A stretch of 64,000 nt of DNA. It comes from Pictodentalium vernedei (lineage: Eukaryota > Mollusca > Scaphopoda > Dentaliida > Dentaliidae). Shown piece by piece: positions 36,827-47,176 of this stretch (positions are counted from its first letter, which is position 1; each line of letters begins with the position of its first letter). Location of the stretch: assembly GCA_031216915.1 (NCBI GenBank), contig CM062296.1, positions 149,903,340 to 149,967,339 on the forward strand, in the 5' to 3' direction. A model generated the notes under the pieces. That model had not been told where the DNA came from. It saw nothing but the letters and a program-made list of their open reading frames with translations, and ran no database searches. Made by a program: the position numbers and the translations under genes.

Positions 36827-37634
36827 ATTAAACTTTAAACCCTTGTATTCAAATCGCCGCTATGATATAGATGATTCTGTATTCAACGGGTGATCTACAA
36901 GCCGGAATTTTTTTACCGCACCGTTTAGTTACGCTTCGAAATGTTTCCAAATTTCGTTATACAATCATCGACCGTCTGTCGCATAGTGTGAAAATGAAAA
37001 GGTCCAAAGCAAAATAAAGTCGGTTCACAAAAACGTAGCCAAAAATGAGATACTATTTTAAAAAAAAAAACGATCATTTCCAACCAGAACATTAACCCAT
37101 TCCCGTGGCCGACTAGTTTTGTGGATCCCATTATATCTAAATTGGTCAACTTTATTTCGGTAAATCTTCGTACATCTTGACATGCTTCGAACTTCTATTA
37201 AAAACGTTTCTCCCAGCTGTTTTGCAAATCTGCACATATTTGTACTTATAATTTTACTAACAGTAATAGCCGCCAAATAGGTAGGCGTGAATGGGCACCA
37301 GCCCATTCACGCCTAACCATTTGGTGGCTATTACTATTAGTGAACAGCGATACGAATTTCAACAAACACTGGTTTCGAATAGGTTGTTTGGATTTTTTAT
37401 CGATCCCTTTGATCAGTACAGCTTCAGTCAAAACAAACTCTTCACCTTTGTGTTTAAACATCAGAATTAAAATTTGTTTATTTAAATTAATTTTAATGCA
37501 TGGGTTGTGTAATAAACACAAAACGCGATGTGTGTTTGAATCTGTGGGTGTTACACCTCTCGCAAAATATGACAACGCCATTCCAACTCGTTATGTAAAA
37601 CACCCACCGATTCAAACACACATCGCGTTCGGTC
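36827..37634 (-). mobile_element. Foldback element A, copy 2 (808 bp) inside integrase
   Basis: Reverse-orientation relative of 34231-36017 without the inner insertion. Flanked by TA (36825-36826, 37635-37636). A large inverted repeat surrounds the centre near 37300 (ACAGTAATAGCC... and GGCTATTACT). Its right end holds a second palindrome with CGATGTGTGTTTGAATC words. Confidence 0.82.
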
Positions 37635-38402
37635 TATGTATCAAATGTTACAACTTCAGCTGTTACAGAAGTTTTGGAGGCAGTGTTTAGTCATGAGGGT
37701 TATCCGAAAGAGATTGTTACCGATAATGGTACACAGTTCACTTCCATAGAATTTTCTGATTTTTTGAAAACTAGGAATATTCAACATCTCCATTTGTCAG
37801 TGTACTACCCTCGAGGTTGAAAGATTCAATAGAATAATGAAAATTTCTCTCCAAACAACATGTTTGGAAGGTTGACCACCCAAGTCATTTGTTATGACGT
37901 TCTTGTTAAATTATCTGTCAACTGCTCATGCTGCAACTGGAGAATCGCCGTCATTACTATCCCATGAAAAGAAATGAACACCAAATTGAATGTCTTTCGA
38001 GCAAGTGTTGACAAATCTGCAGTTGCCCCAAGAGCTAATCAAAGACGTGTTCGTAAATATCAACTGAAATCAAAATTATACACTGACAGTAAACGTTCGG
38101 CCAGGTCACTGTGTTTTCGGATAGGGGATGTGGTCAGGACCAGGGACCCTGGAATAATCAGTAATGGTGATTTTAGGTACTCCAAGCCCAAAACTATTTT
38201 AAGCAGCAAAGGCAAACACACCTACGGGCGTAATGGTGGTCGAGTTTGGAATGCTTCACATTTAGACCTACTCTCCTGTCCCATACAAAGCTCTGTACAA
38301 TTTTCTCCTGATTCTGACTCGAGTGAAGAGGGTCAAGGAAGTGGAAATATTCTTCGTCGAAGTTTACGTGTTTCACGTCCTCCGATCTGGCACAAGGATT
38401 AA
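37635..38402 (+). pseudogene. pol: Integrase second part and C-terminal tail
   Basis: SAVTEVLEAVFSHEGYPKEI and VTDNGTQFTS give the second catalytic Asp. The catalytic Glu region follows but is broken by a frameshift near 37815. The last open stretch (37974-38402) holds the basic C-terminal domain with LCFRIGDVVRTRDPG and a Ser-rich end. Confidence 0.85.
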
Positions 38403-38439
38403 ACCACTCATTAAAATAGATTTCTGCGGCATATTTTAT

Positions 38440-38452
38440 CCTGGAGGGGAAA
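38440..38452 (+). promoter_or_regulatory. Polypurine tract of the Gypsy element
   Basis: GGAGGGGAAA directly abuts the 3' LTR, the expected plus-strand primer for reverse transcription. Confidence 0.8.
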
Positions 38453-38623
38453 TGTTGTATTGTAAAGGTTAACACCTTGTTGTGAGTGGTTGATCTTCAT
38501 CCGGGTAACCTGCGTGTTACTTGGTAAGTTTGGGAAGAATTTCCCTGAGGTTGGAAAAATAATAAAGTTTTTGTGTTGTTGTTATGCCATCTTGTTCCTT
38601 CTACAGCAACTGCTTTCATAACA
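38453..38623 (+). repeat. 3' LTR of the Gypsy element
   Basis: 171 bp, begins TGTTGTATTGTAAAGG and ends TTTCATAACA, followed by CATAT. It differs from the 5' LTR at scattered positions. Confidence 0.92.
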
Positions 38624-38797
38624 CATATGCCACTGGAGCCGTAAACATAGAAAACAGTAATCGATCTCTCGTCCAATTAGAGGGCGATGATTTTAGTCAT
38701 AGTGGAGCATTAGAAAATATGCTTGCCTTTTGTAAACTGCTTCGCTCTGAAGCTGAAATAACTAAGGGCACAGGAGTCGGGGGCGCAGGCGTCTGTG

Positions 38798-38800
<3 letters not shown>

Positions 38801-38839
<39 letters not shown>

Positions 38840-38875
38840 GAGAGAGAGAGAGAGGGGGGGAGGGAGAGAGAGGGG
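38801..38875. repeat. (AG)n microsatellite with G-rich end
   Basis: Dinucleotide AG repeat interrupted by ACAGACAG and AGGGGGGGAGGG. Poly-G follows at about 38969-38982. Confidence 0.97.
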
Positions 38876-41617
38876 GATTAGTACAACACTCACGATATTA
38901 TATTTACCAATATAGTTTACATCATATTATCACCAACTGAGGATCATGGTGTGTGGTATGAGAAGGGAGGGGGGGGGGGGGGTCCGTCATGACACAATGC
39001 AGTCGCCTGGAACTTGTATTTCTCTTCTGGCTTCCCGTAACAGCAATCTTATTTCGTATTAATAAGAAGGTGGTGCACAAACACTGCCTTTACACCTAAG
39101 ATTTATCGGAAGATTCCCTCGTGTGATTTGTTTCTTCTTCGGCTTTTAAGTGTGTGAAAAGTGCACAGTTTTTTCCATATACTTAACGATTTTCCCAATC
39201 GAGCCGAAACATGGAGGAGTTTGTTTAATATTGAGCTGAATATGTACTTATTTCTCAATGTGGAGCTGCGCTACTCCCAAACATGGCGTTGTGCACTGTG
39301 TTCCCACCATGCAATGAAGGCACATGGGATAAATAATTTTGTCAAATTGCCGTCATGCGGACACTCTTCTAAATCCCCCCCCCCCCACCCTAAGTTTTAG
39401 CCTCAATTATTTAGTAACATCCGGAAGGTGTTTGGTTTATTTTTTGTCTTCAAACAACACCACTCCGAAAGCTTGCAGATACCAGCTTATCCTTCGCGTG
39501 CACCTGTGTACTCCATCATTAAGAGACTCGATCAGGCGGGGAGAACTAAATGGACTCGAATGGCTGTCACTCGGTGACGTTTGTCGAAGTTTCACTAGTC
39601 ACTGGTGGAAGCAAATTTAAAGTTTACAAGCAATATCGACGATGAGCTCACAGTTGCTAGCAGCTATCCCCGTGTAATGCCTACTACAAAATTCGCGCAC
39701 CCCTTTCTGTTTCTGGACAAAAATTCTTACTGGGAAACATTCCAACTGCATTATCAAGGTATCCCGCCGACGAAGGCTTGCATTGATGACGTTTTCGGAA
39801 AATTTTATCAGTTGGGATTTCAAGACGAAAGTAGTTCAATTCGATTTCGAATAATATACTCGATTTGGTTCAAGATTCCATCGAATCGATGTGATTCGCA
39901 GGGCCCTATAAGCTTTAATTGTGTATGGTCCATATCAAGCAATTCTTCCACCAAGTGTGTGCGATAGGCGAAACTGGACTGACAATTGGGAAGTATTCTA
40001 AAACCAACAACGACGGGTTCGATTATGGGTCTACGACACCCATAATGTAACCCTGAATGATCTGCCATCATACGAAGTGAGCAAATACACCCCTCAACCC
40101 CACCCCCAATGTTGGAATTAACTAGTGTTCAACCGATGATCGGAACCGGCAATCGGATGACAATGGCAACAGCTCCTGGAACATTGTTTTAACCAATTAT
40201 TGCCAAGCATTTTGTGACGATTCATAAACCGCATTTTATCACAGGGTATAAACCATATAAACCTTTAGCCGGAAGTGGAGATAAGCGAGGCGAGAGATTT
40301 CTATTTTTATCTCAAAGTTTCAGTCGCAGCGTATCCAAGATCACCAAAAACAAGATTTTTTTAATAAAAGGAATGACCGAAGAATGCAAAATCAGTAAGT
40401 ATGTTATATAAAACAATATTTAACAATGAAACGACGCAACTTAATGGAAAAAAAAAAGTATGAAAAAAACATCTGCTAATCATCTCAGAAAATGAATTTC
40501 GCGGGCAAATTTCTCCATCAAATATCGTTTTTCACATGTTTCACATGTTCGCACAAATGTAACATGTTAAAATCATAGATCGACAGATTCGGCGTTCAAT
40601 TCCACACCAGAAACTATCAACCATTACAACGAAGGAGGTTCGGTGCTACTGAAACTGTTCAAAATATAATGTCACTTTATCGATTTTTTATACGCCCAGT
40701 TGGTAAAATCGTTGATCGGGAGTTGGTGATAATAATACGGCCAGTTGAGATTATTTGATTTCCCATATGATCGTTCCAATGCCCATATTTGTGCATGTAC
40801 GAAGGTCTAATCAGTTAACAAACCATATGAACAGACTCGAATGCACAACGTTGACGTCACACCTTTCAACTGAAACACTACTGACTGAACCACCGAACCT
40901 GCAACTACGGGAGAGGGGGCGAGAGGACCGCTCCTCCCCCGAAGAACTTTCGCCCCCCACCCGAAAGATTTCAGACCATGTTTTTCAATCGGCATTCATT
41001 TTTTTTTAATTTACCTATGCATTAGGGTAAATTAGTTCAGTTACAAGTAACACTTTATTTTGCCTTGGCTCTAATTCCTTCACACCTGTAATTAACATAT
41101 CCATAATCACTTGTCTATGAAGGTAATCCCATTGTTATGTGTGAGCTGTTTATTCATCACACATACATTCACACAGCTTTGTCGGGGAATTTTTTTTCCA
41201 ATTGGGGGTATTTGGGGTTTGTTTCATTCTTTTTAATGACCTTTTTAAAAAATTTTTGTTTACCGTTTTTGACCGTGGTCGTTTTTACTTCATAACGATC
41301 ATTTAGTGTCTATGTTTTGCGGTTTTTCCTGGCTTTTTTAATTATTTTTTTCTGTTTATTTTATTTTATGTTGTTGAAGTGTGTGTTTGGGGGGGGGGGG
41401 GGGGGGCGACAGTCGAATGGGAAGAAAATGTTTTCACTTCAGATAACGGCGTGTTATAACAATACGCCAATCCTCTGTTAATTGAAACCAGTTTGCCTGA
41501 CAGCATGCTGAGCTAGCAGTTTATTCGACAATAATCCCTAATCCGACACCCACCTCACCCTCTCGCGCTTTCGCATCTTCACTCTCATTTTGGCAACAGT
41601 CTTGTGTCCAATAACTC
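38876..41617. other. Unannotated 2.7-kb region
   Basis: Contains poly-G (38969), poly-C (39377) and poly-G (41390-41406) tracts. A 120-codon plus-strand frame at 39605-39967 overlaps an 83-codon minus frame and shows no domain I recognise. I cannot exclude a host exon but see no splice or family support. Confidence 0.4.
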
Positions 41618-41683
41618 GTCCCTTGAGTTCCAATGTGTTCTATGTGCCTACTGGCACATAGAACACATTGGAACTTAAGGGAC
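41618..41683. repeat. 31-bp-arm hairpin (GTTCTATGTGCC family)
   Basis: GTCCCTTGAGTTCCAATGTG... (41618-41648) pairs with 41653-41683 with one mismatch. The loop is TACT. This is the best-preserved full copy and shows that the family's arms extend to GTCCCTTGAG. Confidence 0.92.
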
Positions 41684-42740
41684 AAACTGTCGAACAAACA
41701 TCAAATGGGCTATTTTTTAGTATTCTCTTCGAAGCAACTGCATCAGTAAGTATCTGGCTTTTAACGATTCCATTTTTAGAGAAATTAGCGAAACACTATG
41801 GAATCCTACATGAAGTATACCATACCTATACTTTTGTAAATATTCAATGTTGTTCTTTGAGAACTTATTTTATCTGAAATAAATACTGTTTAAACTAAAC
41901 TAAAGTATTTTAGATACGGCGTGACGTCACATGGGATTCCCTCGATATCTCGCCAATGTCGCATTGAAACCAAACAGATCCAGGGTCAAAAACAAGCTTT
42001 ATACTCACCAAGCGAACCCTACCGTGTGACAAAGGCAAGGAGATGAAATAAATAGAATAATTCGCGCCTTACATAAGTATTTTATAAATTTTCATCTTAT
42101 TTTCACTTAATTTACATACGACTTCACGGAAACAGTTTCGAAACAAAACTTCGGTTACCAGTTTTCTTTTTGAAACTTGAATGCCAAACAACATTCTACA
42201 TGATGTTGGATAAGCACAGTTAGGTCAACAGTAGCTGAAATTAAATTACGTTGTTGTCAATAGCAGTTCAGAGCAGGGTCAAGTTGTCAAAAATACAAAG
42301 CGATCATTTCTTTCAAATTAATCGATCACATTTATTGTCCGACGATAGCCTGCAATACTATTCACATTCTTATTTCGATTTCACTCCTGCTGAAGAACAA
42401 AACACCTCTCAGATCCAAATGCTCCCAGGGGCGTTTCTGGGTAGTTCACACTCGGTGTGTGTCACAGTGAGATCCTCAAATTTCCAAACTTTCATTTCAA
42501 ATTGATACCATAAAAAAGATTCCGACATTTGATGATCGGTTTTGAGAAGGAATTTTCTTTATAGATTTATGTACAAATTACTTTTATATTCGCTTGATAT
42601 TTGGCCTTTTTTCCATAATTATGAGTAGACTTTGTAATTGGCCTAACAAAAGACATATTGCGGTACATGATACTGCTATATTGTGCGGGGCCGTTGAGAG
42701 GGAGGGGGGGGGGTAATAACCCCGGGGCCCGGCGTTATTG
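41684..42740. other. Unannotated spacer
   Basis: No gene recognised. G-run near 42703-42712. Confidence 0.4.
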
Positions 42741-42886
42741 GGGGCCCGCCGATTCCCGTAATTTCCTGAAGGCGGGATACTCGTGCGTGCGGCCCCTTCA
42801 CTGCACCTCACATTTAGACGAGCAGTGAAGGACTCTCACGTAAGAGAATCCTGCCTTAAGGCAATTAGAGAAAATCGGCGGGCCCC
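42741..42886. repeat. Foldback element with GGGGCCCGCCGATT ends
   Basis: Outer arms GGGGCCCGCCGATT (42741-42754) and its complement (42873-42886). Inner complementary words are CCTTCACTGC (42795-42804) and GCAGTGAAGG (42822-42831). Intermediate parts are partly complementary (GGCGGGATACTC/GAGAATCCTGCC). Confidence 0.8.
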
Positions 42887-43238
42887 GCTGTTTCAAACTG
42901 ACACTATTTGTGTGCATTTATGAAAGTGCAATCTCGATGTATTGCTAGCTTACGCAGTTACAGACTTGGAACATTATCAACATTTTAGTTCTGCGCGAAA
43001 AAGAACTAGTGGGTCATACTATAAAGAATAAATGTATTTCAACCAAGAATCACTAGTTCTATATTTGCTTAGAACTAAATGGTTCCAACTTTTGAAATTT
43101 GAACCATAAAATTTCCAACTTTAAAAAATCAGGGTCCTCATTGGGGGGTGTAAATCCACCCCCTCCCTCCTCCCCCCCCCCCCCCCCCTCCCCCCGTCGG
43201 AACGTTCCTGAGTGCTCTTCGTCTTTGCTGGCGAAGAG

Positions 43239-43302
43239 TAGTCTCTTGTGCATCCCATTTGCTTTCATCTAGGTGAAAGGTAGTGGGATGCACAGGAGAC
43301 TA
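43239..43302. repeat. 29-bp-arm hairpin
   Basis: TAGTCTCTTGTGCATCCCAT... (43239-43267) pairs with 43274-43302 with a few mismatches. It is flanked by direct GCGAAGAG (43231 and 43303), which could be an 8-bp target duplication. Confidence 0.8.
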
Positions 43303-43517
43303 GGCGAAGAGGTTATCCCGCACTTTAATAGCACAGCCAAATGGAACACACACCTGGCACACGTCACTAGCTAAATCGGCTTCAGAGTGACAAGAACCGA
43401 TCTTGCCGGTTTCTGAGAATTTCACCCAAACAGGCCGCCAACAAAGTTATCCAAACTGCTCTCCAGTTTCCTTCTTAACCCTTTTGGAAAAAATAATTTT
43501 GTGCCCCATGTGTCCTG

Positions 43518-44615
43518 TGTAACGAAATGCCCTCCATGGAACCCATAGGGTTAATTTACTTTGGCATGGGAGTCTTGACTCTCTAGGTGTTAACAAAAAT
43601 GGCCAAGTCCCATTCGATAATAATTCTCTGAAGATTTTATGGATAAATTTGAAAATTGTTCTCCATGCACTTTTTAAAGGCTCTACAATGCATTTTCAAA
43701 ATATTCAGAATCTCTAAGTAATATTATGTGATAGTGCATTCGTTCTCACACTCCTGCAGTAAACACCACATGTTGGCTGACCTGTACTAACCCCATCAAA
43801 AACCTTTTGACAGAAATTTGCACTGTTTTCTAACTTCCCCTAACCTCGACTCTACTTTCAGAGGTGGGAACTTGGTAAACAGCACGTACAGTAATAAAAT
43901 AAGGGCACCTTGTGCCATATTACTAACCCGGAGAATAAAGCAAGGACATGCTTTATTAATTTTAACAGACGGCATGCCAACGTTATTTTAGTGTGAGAAT
44001 TCATACTGATAGCACAGGATGCCCCTGCTGTCCCAGGACGGAGATGTAGGGTTAGGAAACACCTCTCCGCTATGTTGGGGCATATGTGGTGTTTTGTGGC
44101 TTCAACCTTGCCATTATGCTCTTGTGGACGTGACTAGCTGCTCTCCAGAGTCGCGTAAACAACAGTATAAATTCTGGAGTATAGAACCAGGAACTTTACT
44201 TCTCTCTAGACTTCCACCGTACATAGAACTTGTAGACTCTCTCCTAATCCCGCGGAGGATCGCTGCCGGGCCAGATTACAGATGGAGATGAAACACATGT
44301 GGGAAAAATCGTGAAGTTGAATATTTTGTATTTTAATTTCGTCTCTCCTATTTTCGTGCCAAAGCGAAACAGTGTAGAAGTAGGAATTTTACTTAAGGCT
44401 TAATAAATAGAAAACTGTAAGTATGTTTTATGTGTTTTTGACTTCACCCATTCACTGCGGCTGCAGTACTTCAAGAATTTCCGCAGACTCCAAAGAAACT
44501 GGGAACCCTTGACTTGATTCATTGAATTGACCTGTGGCCAACAGACACAACTGAAGTCCGAACTTAAATCCACTAGACGATCATTTTTCTGGCTACTTAA
44601 CCCTGCTTCGCCACA
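43518..44615 (+). repeat. 5' LTR of giant element
   Basis: 1098 bp, starts TGTAACGAAATGCCC and ends CTGCTTCGCCACA. Very long for a Ty3/Gypsy LTR. A TATA-like box TATAAATT at 44166-44173 and AATAAA at 44402-44407 could define U3-R-U5. Confidence 0.95.
44166..44173 (+). promoter_or_regulatory. Candidate TATA box in 5' LTR
   Basis: TATAAATT, 229 bp upstream of the AATAAA at 44402. In the 3' LTR the same place reads TATAATAC, so it is only partly conserved. Confidence 0.45.
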
Positions 44616-44627
44616 GACCAGGTCATT

Positions 44628-44645
44628 TGGTGCCTTAAAACCCAG
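44628..44645 (+). promoter_or_regulatory. Candidate primer-binding site
   Basis: TGGTGCCTTAAAACCC starts 12 bases after the LTR. A TGG start is expected for pairing to a tRNA CCA end. The tRNA species is not identified. Confidence 0.4.
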
Positions 44646-45255
44646 GATTTGGACTCTGACCATTAACTTTCTTGACTTTCGTATGGGTGAGCATTCCCAA
44701 GCACCTATTACCCCTAACGGACCCACTGAAGCAGGAATTGACTTTAATATTGCTGCTGGGGAACTTTGAAAAAAATTATTGGTACTTTACAGTGAACTTT
44801 TGAGAACTTTTGAATGAGACTATTGAATCTTTCAAGGGAGAGTCACTTCACGAATTTACTGTTAATTCCATATTCCTGGCAGCAGATACTTATCATAATA
44901 TGACAATAATTGGCCGCTGAACCTGATGGTTGCAAGACTATTGGCGGAACTACATGGTGAAACTGAATGAATGTCCGACTTGCCACTATTCTCGTCCACT
45001 GGTCCACCTTCCAATAGCCAGTTCCATATTCACGCCACACTTGACTGGTCACATCGGGCTCTGCTGATACGATACATGGAACTTCTACAGGAGCATCAAA
45101 GTGGAACTCAGGAACCAGTGCAAAATATTCAGGACTTCGAAAAGATTCTGGACAGGACTCGACGTGTGTTTCGAAATCTGCAGAACTAGTAAGGTAGGTG
45201 CAAAGTTTTATTCATTTCTTGTTCGTTACCAGCAGAAATTGTAAATTAACTTAAA
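44646..45255 (+). other. Leader region with short ORF and possible splice sites
   Basis: A 72-codon frame at 44971-45189 (MSDLPLFSSTGPPSNSQFHI...) ends just before AAGGTAGGTGC (donor-like, about 45190). TTCGTTACCAGCAG (acceptor-like, about 45234) precedes the gag ATG. It may be a leader peptide or a spliced leader. No family recognised. Confidence 0.4.
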
Positions 45256-46717
45256 ATGGCTTCGCCAGAACGTTTGATGGAAGAAATAACGCAAATTAAG
45301 AAGGAGGCAGAGGGTCAAATGAATCAATATGAGAAGCAAATTTCTGACCTGAACAACCAGGTGCAAACTTGGTCGCAACAACATACTGACTCACAACAAG
45401 CGCTCCAACAAACACAGTTGGCCCTCGCCCAAGCTCGGCTGGCATTGGATCAGCAAAAAGCTGATTTGACCATGCAAATAGCCGCTGATAAATCGAATGC
45501 TAAGATGAAACAGGCACAATTACAGAAACAACTGGCAGATGCTTTGGAGAAGGCGAAAATAGCAGAGGATCCAACAGCCTATGCTATCATTAACCTTCAC
45601 GAGACTGTGCGCCAGAGTGAGAAGAGCAATGCAAAAACTGCAAACGCAACCCAGGCACAGTCAATCAACTTCCATATTAAGAAATTCAACGGGAATCCCT
45701 TGAACTTCCGAAGTTGGGTGAAAGCCCTTGAAACTTTTTTGTGAGACTAATAATGTAGAAGAGGAGCGACGACCCAAAATCGCCGTGCAGACCAGTGAAT
45801 TTGTGGTAGCAGACTTTATTTTGCAAACAATGAAGAAAAATCCCACTATGCCTTGGTCCGAACTGTATAGCGAATTGAAAAGTCGTTATACCACCACCAT
45901 GGATAACTCTATAGCCACCAATCAGTTAGGCCACATGCGTCAAGGGAAAAATCAAACCCTTGTCTCATATGCTGAGCAATTGCTTGATCTTGCAAAAGAT
46001 GCTTTTGATCAAGAAATCGACAATCCAACCACCCAGAAAAACCTCTCAGATTACTTTTGTGATGGGTTATATGATTCTGATATCCGAATGAAATTGATTT
46101 GTCACATGCCAAAGACACTAGAAAACGCCGTTAGTCAAGCATTGTTTGAAAATGCTGCAAAAATCAAATTCCGCGCACGTTCTGAGGCTTCTAAAGGGAA
46201 AGCACCCTTTGGAAAGTCATTTGAACGACAATATGAGGAATATGAACGTTATTGGGACCCCATATTTCGAGAAGCCATAGACAAACATGAGGAACCTATA
46301 GATATTCCAGGGGAGACAAGAGATGAATCTCCCATGGACACAAGTTTAGTGCGTCGAAGACATAAGGTTAATATGTTGTTGAAAAATTACAGTGTTGGCT
46401 ATTCGCCACCTCCATACCAGAATAGATATCAGTACAACAATACATACAGGAACAGAGGAAGTCAAAATTATAACAGATATCAGAAACTGACCCGATTTAC
46501 ATGCCCAGTATGCAACCATTGTAATTGTGTTGGACATGTGAAACGTGATTGTCGGGTTAATTTGACAAAACAAGTTCGAACATTTGATATTCAGCCAGCA
46601 GCCGAAAGGTCACCAGGGGCGACTTTTTGCTGTTTTCGGTGTGGGAAGCCCAACCATTTTGCCCACGATTGTAGGATAAATTTGAATGAGGGAAACTCTG
46701 CCCATATGGGGCAATGA
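45256..46717 (+). pseudogene. gag: gag: coiled coil, capsid region, two zinc knuckles
   Basis: The ATG at 45256 has a good context (AAAATGGC). Residues ~1-120 are a Gln/Ala/Lys-rich heptad coiled coil. From NFHIKKFNGNPLNFRSWVKA the retrotransposon Gag (capsid-like) domain runs through WSELYSELKSRYTTTMDNSI and LVSYAEQLLDLAKDAF. Two CCHC knuckles follow: CNHCNCVGHVKRDC (46511-46552) and CFRCGKPNHFAHDC (46631-46672). A single extra T in the six-T run at 45735-45740 shifts the frame inside the capsid domain; the remainder is open to the TGA at 46715. Gag forms the particle and binds genomic RNA. The frameshift is the only break seen in this gene. Confidence 0.9.
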
Positions 46718-47079
46718 GAAGAGTTATTGAGAAGTCACATGCTCCCAACAGGAGTGAAAATGAAAATCACCAGGGAGAAGTGATAAATAGTGTGCAGAAT
46801 AAATGCATGAGTGTGTGTAAAACTAAAATTGTAAATAACAAGGCAGGTGGAAATACGGGTAATAAAATATGTAATATAAAGCCAAGTACTAAGCCTCAAA
46901 TGAGGAGAATCAGAAATGGTTTTCCTGTAAAATCAAATGTAAATAATTTATTGGGGACTGATCCAGTGAAAAGCAAGGCCAATCAATGCAAGAAGTGTGG
47001 CCAGACCACACATAGTAGGAAAAACTGTACAGTAAAATTAACAACTATTCTCCTGACTGGTAGGCCAAAGAATATCTAG
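46714..47079 (+). CDS. Basic ORF with a third zinc knuckle, overlaps gag stop
   Basis: Starts at ATGA overlapping the gag stop, in the -1 frame relative to gag, and runs 121 codons. It is basic and Asn/Lys-rich and ends with CKKCGQTTHSRKNC, a CCHC knuckle (46987-47028). The overlap looks like either a programmed -1 shift or stop-restart that would extend Gag with a third knuckle. It could also be a separate RNA-binding protein. It has no internal stop, unlike most of the 3' genes. Confidence 0.6.
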   Translation: MRRVIEKSHAPNRSENENHQGEVINSVQNKCMSVCKTKIVNNKAGGNTGNKICNIKPSTKPQMRRIRNGFPVKSNVNNLLGTDPVKSKANQCKKCGQTTHSRKNCTVKLTTILLTGRPKNI

Positions 47080-47176
47080 GCTAACTCACAAAATGGCAGC
47101 CCGTTAAGGGACAGTCAAGCATGAAAAGATCAATTCACAGAATTGTTTCAGTTATCAGACCACCAGTAGCCTGAAC

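Larger units (their letters stand above)
26472..38623 (+). mobile_element. Ty3/Gypsy LTR retrotransposon with nested insertions
   Basis: Two 171-bp LTRs (26472-26642 and 38453-38623), each TG...CA, are flanked by the perfect 5-bp target duplication CATAT (26467-26471 and 38624-38628). The internal order is gag, protease, RT, RNase H, integrase. No env was seen. Five foreign elements interrupt it directly (26783-30167, 30411-31487, 32852-33533, 34231-36017, 36827-37634) and a sixth sits inside the fourth. Subtracting them leaves about 4.4 kb. The element is dead through stops, frameshifts and insertions. Confidence 0.95.

Noticed and set aside
39605..39967. 120-codon frame as a host exon
   Set aside because: No domain, overlaps an opposite-strand frame of similar length, no convincing splice context.
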